Source: Alnus glutinosa (lineage: Eukaryota > Streptophyta > Magnoliopsida > Fagales > Betulaceae). From it: a stretch of 64,000 nt of DNA. Location: contig NC_084891.1 in the NCBI RefSeq assembly GCF_958979055.1, positions 27,687,001-27,751,000 of the forward strand, written 5' to 3'. Below the pieces are notes generated by a model. The model saw nothing but the letters and a program-made list of their open reading frames with translations. It did not search any database and was not told the DNA's origin. Made by a program: the position numbers and the translations under genes. Below, piece by piece: positions 61,069 through 64,000 of this stretch; within the stretch, counting starts at the first letter, position 1; each line of letters starts with the position of its first letter.

Positions 61069-62499
61069 TTTCCCAACGATTTAGTCACTGCAAAATACCA
61101 CTTGGAAGGCCTGGATCTGGTTCAGACCCAAACACGCTGTACGGAAAATGAGTGACACTTCTTGGGAGTGCCACAATGAGCAATGTGAGACGGAAAGTTT
61201 GAGTCTTTAATGAAAGAAATGAGGGGATAAAGAGCAGAGCACAACAATGGCCTATAATTTTGGGTTTGGTGGGTGCTGATAAACCAAAATATTATGAAAC
61301 GGTAAAGGAAAAATGTGGTTAAAGAACAGGCTTGTTGGATCTGGGCCAAACCGACAAAGATTGGTCCCTGAGCTGAGGAAAGATTTTTCCTTTTCTGTTA
61401 TTAATATATGGTTCTTTGTACTGGAACACCGACAGAGGCAATCTCCAGGGGTTAAATCGGTTTTCTTTTTCTTTTTCTTTCTTTTTTTTTAAAGTAAAAT
61501 CGGTTTTTTATGTTTTGGTTTTTTGAGGTCTTGAATGGTAGACACGCACCTGCGGCCTGCACTGAAGTGGTTCGTGATTAGCGAAATCCATTTGATTTGG
61601 ATCGTTGACCTGGCCACCGACAGGACGGTAAATGACAGAGACCGTTGATCATAAACCCCATGATTTTCTCGCATAAAACAGAAAGAGTAAAAGAAAAAAA
61701 ACGAAGAAGAGTTGCCGTGTTTTTTAACCCATGACAACAAACCTTCAATTTCTTCTTAAACCATGATAATGACCTCAGAATAAATAGTTTGGTAAATTGT
61801 TATTTCAACTTTAAAATTGTGCATTTTTTTTTAAAAAAAAAAAAAAAAAAACCACCCTTAACCTGCCTTTTGGAATTCCAACACACCTTCTTCTCCATAA
61901 ACTTCCAAAATTAAGAAGAAGAAAAAAGGTAGTAATTTCAATGGTTAATACAATATTTTAGTAATTTAAAAATAAAATAAAATTTTAAATTCTATAAAGT
62001 TTATTTTTATTTATTTATTTTTTTTAATTCGCCCAACATCCTACTTCTCTAATGTCCACCCAAAATTGTTATCATGGCTCGGCCTATCTTGAGGGAAGGG
62101 AGGACTTAGATTGTTGCATGGGAGCACTTGGAACAACTTTTTTTATAATTTCTTTCATTATTTAAATATATGAAAAATCTCAAAAAAATTACAAAAAATC
62201 ATTTACAAAAGCTTCTTTATAGTTTTCCTAAACATTGAGAATACTATAGTGATATCCAATGTATTGGATAACACTTTAAATTTTCTATACATTATTTTAA
62301 TATAAAATATTTCTCTCCTTTTCTCATCTCCGTCATTTTGCATTTCATTTGTAAAAAATGCTAGAGTACATAAAAAACTTATATTTTGTAAATAAATAAT
62401 ATTTTAATGGTACATGAAGAGTTAAAAAAATATATATATTGTGAAATGTATTTATATATAAAAATAAAAAGTAATTTTGTTTTTAAAAAAAAAAATCGA
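61069..62499. other. Endoglucanase upstream and intergenic DNA
   Basis: Holds the 5' leader and promoter of the minus-strand endoglucanase next to 61069, then AT-rich DNA with poly-A/T runs (61828-61851). No clear TATA box and no further gene. Confidence 0.4.
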
Positions 62500-63396
62500 A
62501 AAAGAATTGCTGGCTTTGCTTTGAGAGTACACGGCAGTGATGATTCTCAACAGGATTGTTTGGGGCAGATGATCAATGGACGTGTTCTGGATAGTTCAGT
62601 TCCGACCATTGTTGGGGATAAGGGCATTTTGGGCAATGAAGGGGAGAGTCATGTAGTACAAGGTTCACGGCTCGAGATGGCAATTGATTGTGACAAGGGT
62701 GGTGAGGCTTTTGATAGACGAGAGTGTTATGTGGAAGGAAAAGAGGAAGAAATGGTTTTCATGTCGGGTCAGTCTAGTTCTTCTCTGATCAATGAGGATC
62801 TAGACTTACAGAGGAAGTCTTCGAGGTTGACTAAGGAGGAGCTGGAGCAAAAGTCTGGGTTGGATGAAGGACAGAGTACAGAACCTATCAGTGGAATGGT
62901 TATGGAAGGGGATAAGGTGGCACTGCCAGGTAAGCTTTTTGCTGCTAAGGAAGATAGTGGGCCTGAGGCAAGTTACTATGTGGAGAAATTAGCCCAAAAA
63001 CCCATGGGTCAATCGGCTACAGCCCATAGCGTTATGGTGTGGAGTGGCCTTAGGGAGGATAATTTCCAGTCGAGCCTGGCATGTAATGAAGATAATCGCT
63101 GTTCTGGTCCACAACAATCATTGCAAACAGTGGTTAGTCAACCGGAGCCTTACGATTATTCTGGGGAAAAGGATAATAGAAGAGATGTCTCAAAGAAGAG
63201 GAAGACTCGAAGGGGTCCTATATTGGATTCTGCTGAAAATGAAAGGAAAGGCTCTGAAGTGAAGAGGAAATTGTTAGATGGAAATGAGGGAGATGATCAG
63301 CCAGTTTCAAAAAAGGGCAGAAGGGTTACGGAGGATGAGGTTAATCCACAGACTAATTGGGCGGAGGCTGGTTTCCAGCCCCGCCTGCAGCCATGA
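62500..63396 (+). CDS. LINE ORF1 C-terminal remnant
   Basis: Open frame of about 299 codons within the LINE (the frame extends upstream to 62407 only by reading AT-rich flank). It encodes the variable hydrophilic tail of a gag-like ORF1 protein with basic clusters such as SKKRKTRRGP and KKGRRV. It ends NWAEAGFQPRLQP, the sort of ending seen before ORF2 in plant LINEs. No RNA-binding domain or zinc knuckle remains. The stop TGA overlaps the ORF2 start in the sequence ATGA (63393-63396). Confidence 0.65.
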   Translation, partial: KRIAGFALRVHGSDDSQQDCLGQMINGRVLDSSVPTIVGDKGILGNEGESHVVQGSRLEMAIDCDKGGEAFDRRECYVEGKEEEMVFMSGQSSSSLINEDLDLQRKSSRLTKEELEQKSGLDEGQSTEPISGMVMEGDKVALPGKLFAAKEDSGPEASYYVEKLAQKPMGQSATAHSVMVWSGLREDNFQSSLACNEDNRCSGPQQSLQTVVSQPEPYDYSGEKDNRRDVSKKRKTRRGPILDSAENERKGSEVKRKLLDGNEGDDQPVSKKGRRVTEDEVNPQTNWAEAGFQPRLQP

Positions 63397-64000
63397 AAAT
63401 TTTAAGTTGGAACTGTCGGGGGCTGGGGAACCCCCGGAGAGTTCAATGCCTTCGCCGATTGGTGAAGATACAGAAGCCCCAACTGGTTTTCCTTATGGAA
63501 ACCAGAATGCAGCAAAATAAGGCAGATCGGGTAAGGTCAAAGTTAGGTTTTGATAATTGTTTTGTGGTTGATAGTAAAGGTAAAAGTGGTGGTCTGATGC
63601 TTTTTTGGAATTCTAGTAGTGGGGTGGAAATCCAGAACTACAGTAGAAGGCATATTAATGCTGTAGTTTAAAGATCTACTGATGACTTAGTGTGGAAATT
63701 TACTGGTTTTTACGGCCACCCTGAAGCTGGAAGAAGAGCTGAATCATGGGCTTTGCTAAGACACTTAGCTTCCCTATCCCCAGATCCTTGGTTATGCTTA
63801 GGGGATTTTAATGAGATTACTAGTATGGGGGAAAAGTCCAGTAGGGCAGCTAGACCTTACTCTCAGATGAGAGCTTTTCAATGTGCCCTAAATGATTGTG
63901 GTTTGGCTGATTTGGGTTTTAAGGGTCCTAAGTTCACTTGGTGTAATGGTAGAGGTGGACGAGAGAATAATAAGGAACGGCTTGACAGAGCTGTAGCTAA
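63393..64000 (+). pseudogene. LINE ORF2 endonuclease domain, one stop
   Basis: Starts MKILSWNCRGLGNPRRVQCL, the N-terminus of the exonuclease-endonuclease-phosphatase domain of plant LINE polyproteins. VFLMETRM carries the catalytic Glu. One TAA at 63669-63671 interrupts the frame. In the same frame beyond it are FTGFYGHPEA, WLCLGDFNEITSM (catalytic Asp/Asn), KFTWCNGRGG and ERLDRAVA, open to the window edge. The reverse transcriptase should lie beyond 64000. The single stop suggests a recently inactivated copy, or a sequencing error. Confidence 0.85.

Larger units (their letters stand above)
62500..64000 (+). mobile_element. L1-type LINE, runs off the window
   Basis: Plant non-LTR retrotransposon with an ORF1 tail (to 63396) and ORF2 endonuclease domain (from 63393). 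The left junction is placed where AT-rich flank gives way to balanced coding sequence at about 62500. Most of ORF1, including the zinc-knuckle region, is missing, so the copy is probably 5'-truncated. The 3' end, and so any target duplication, lies beyond the window. Confidence 0.85.

Overview
This 64 kb window looks like nuclear DNA of a eudicot plant, probably a woody rosid; the species cannot be fixed from the sequence alone. The evidence is intron-rich genes of plant-specific or plant-type families (SAUR, plastid-type ATP sulfurylase, LOG cytokinin-activating enzyme, membrane-anchored GH9 endoglucanase), AT-rich intergenic DNA, long AT microsatellites and typical plant transposons (TRIMs, a tRNA-derived SINE, L1-type LINEs, long-TIR MITEs). 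Nothing suggests an organelle, a bacterium or a virus.

Five intact-looking genes were found. (1) 617-937, minus: a single-exon SAUR gene. (2) 9774-13789, minus: five-exon ATP sulfurylase of 481 aa. (3) 23120-36912, plus: 23-exon XRN2/XRN3-type 5'-3' exoribonuclease of about 1,122 aa. (4) 49702-52053, plus: seven-exon LOG phosphoribohydrolase of 224 aa. (5) 56252-61068, minus: six-exon GH9 endo-1,4-beta-glucanase of 528 aa with an N-terminal membrane anchor. Exon limits were placed by hand from GT/AG sites, reading frame and remembered family sequences. The genes share no pathway; this is ordinary plant gene order, not a functional cluster.

The remaining DNA is mostly transposon-derived. 1-9.7 kb: SAUR gene, then several terminal-inverted-repeat elements. 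14-22 kb: a dead LINE tail, a nearly perfect palindromic element with a 10-bp target duplication, a long-TIR element that has captured a piece of a RuvB-like 2 (reptin) gene, a poly(A)-tailed element and an old TRIM. 23-37 kb: XRN3, with a SINE in intron 21. 37-49.5 kb: gene-poor DNA with solo LTRs, microsatellites and a MITE with a 10-bp duplication. 52-56 kb: intergenic DNA with a tandem duplication of about 432 bp. 56-61 kb: the endoglucanase, with a complete TRIM in intron 2. 62.5-64 kb: a LINE running off the window.

The best candidate for something new is the captured RuvB-like 2 fragment between inverted repeats of about 200 bp (18546-19737). It includes the start codon and N-terminal coding region, but has a mutated Walker A motif, an internal deletion and a frameshift caused by a 7-bp duplication. 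Next are a GC-rich palindromic core shared by elements with different ends, and a four-copy 21-bp in-frame repeat in XRN3. I found no CRISPR array, no tRNA or rRNA gene and no clearly novel multi-gene system.
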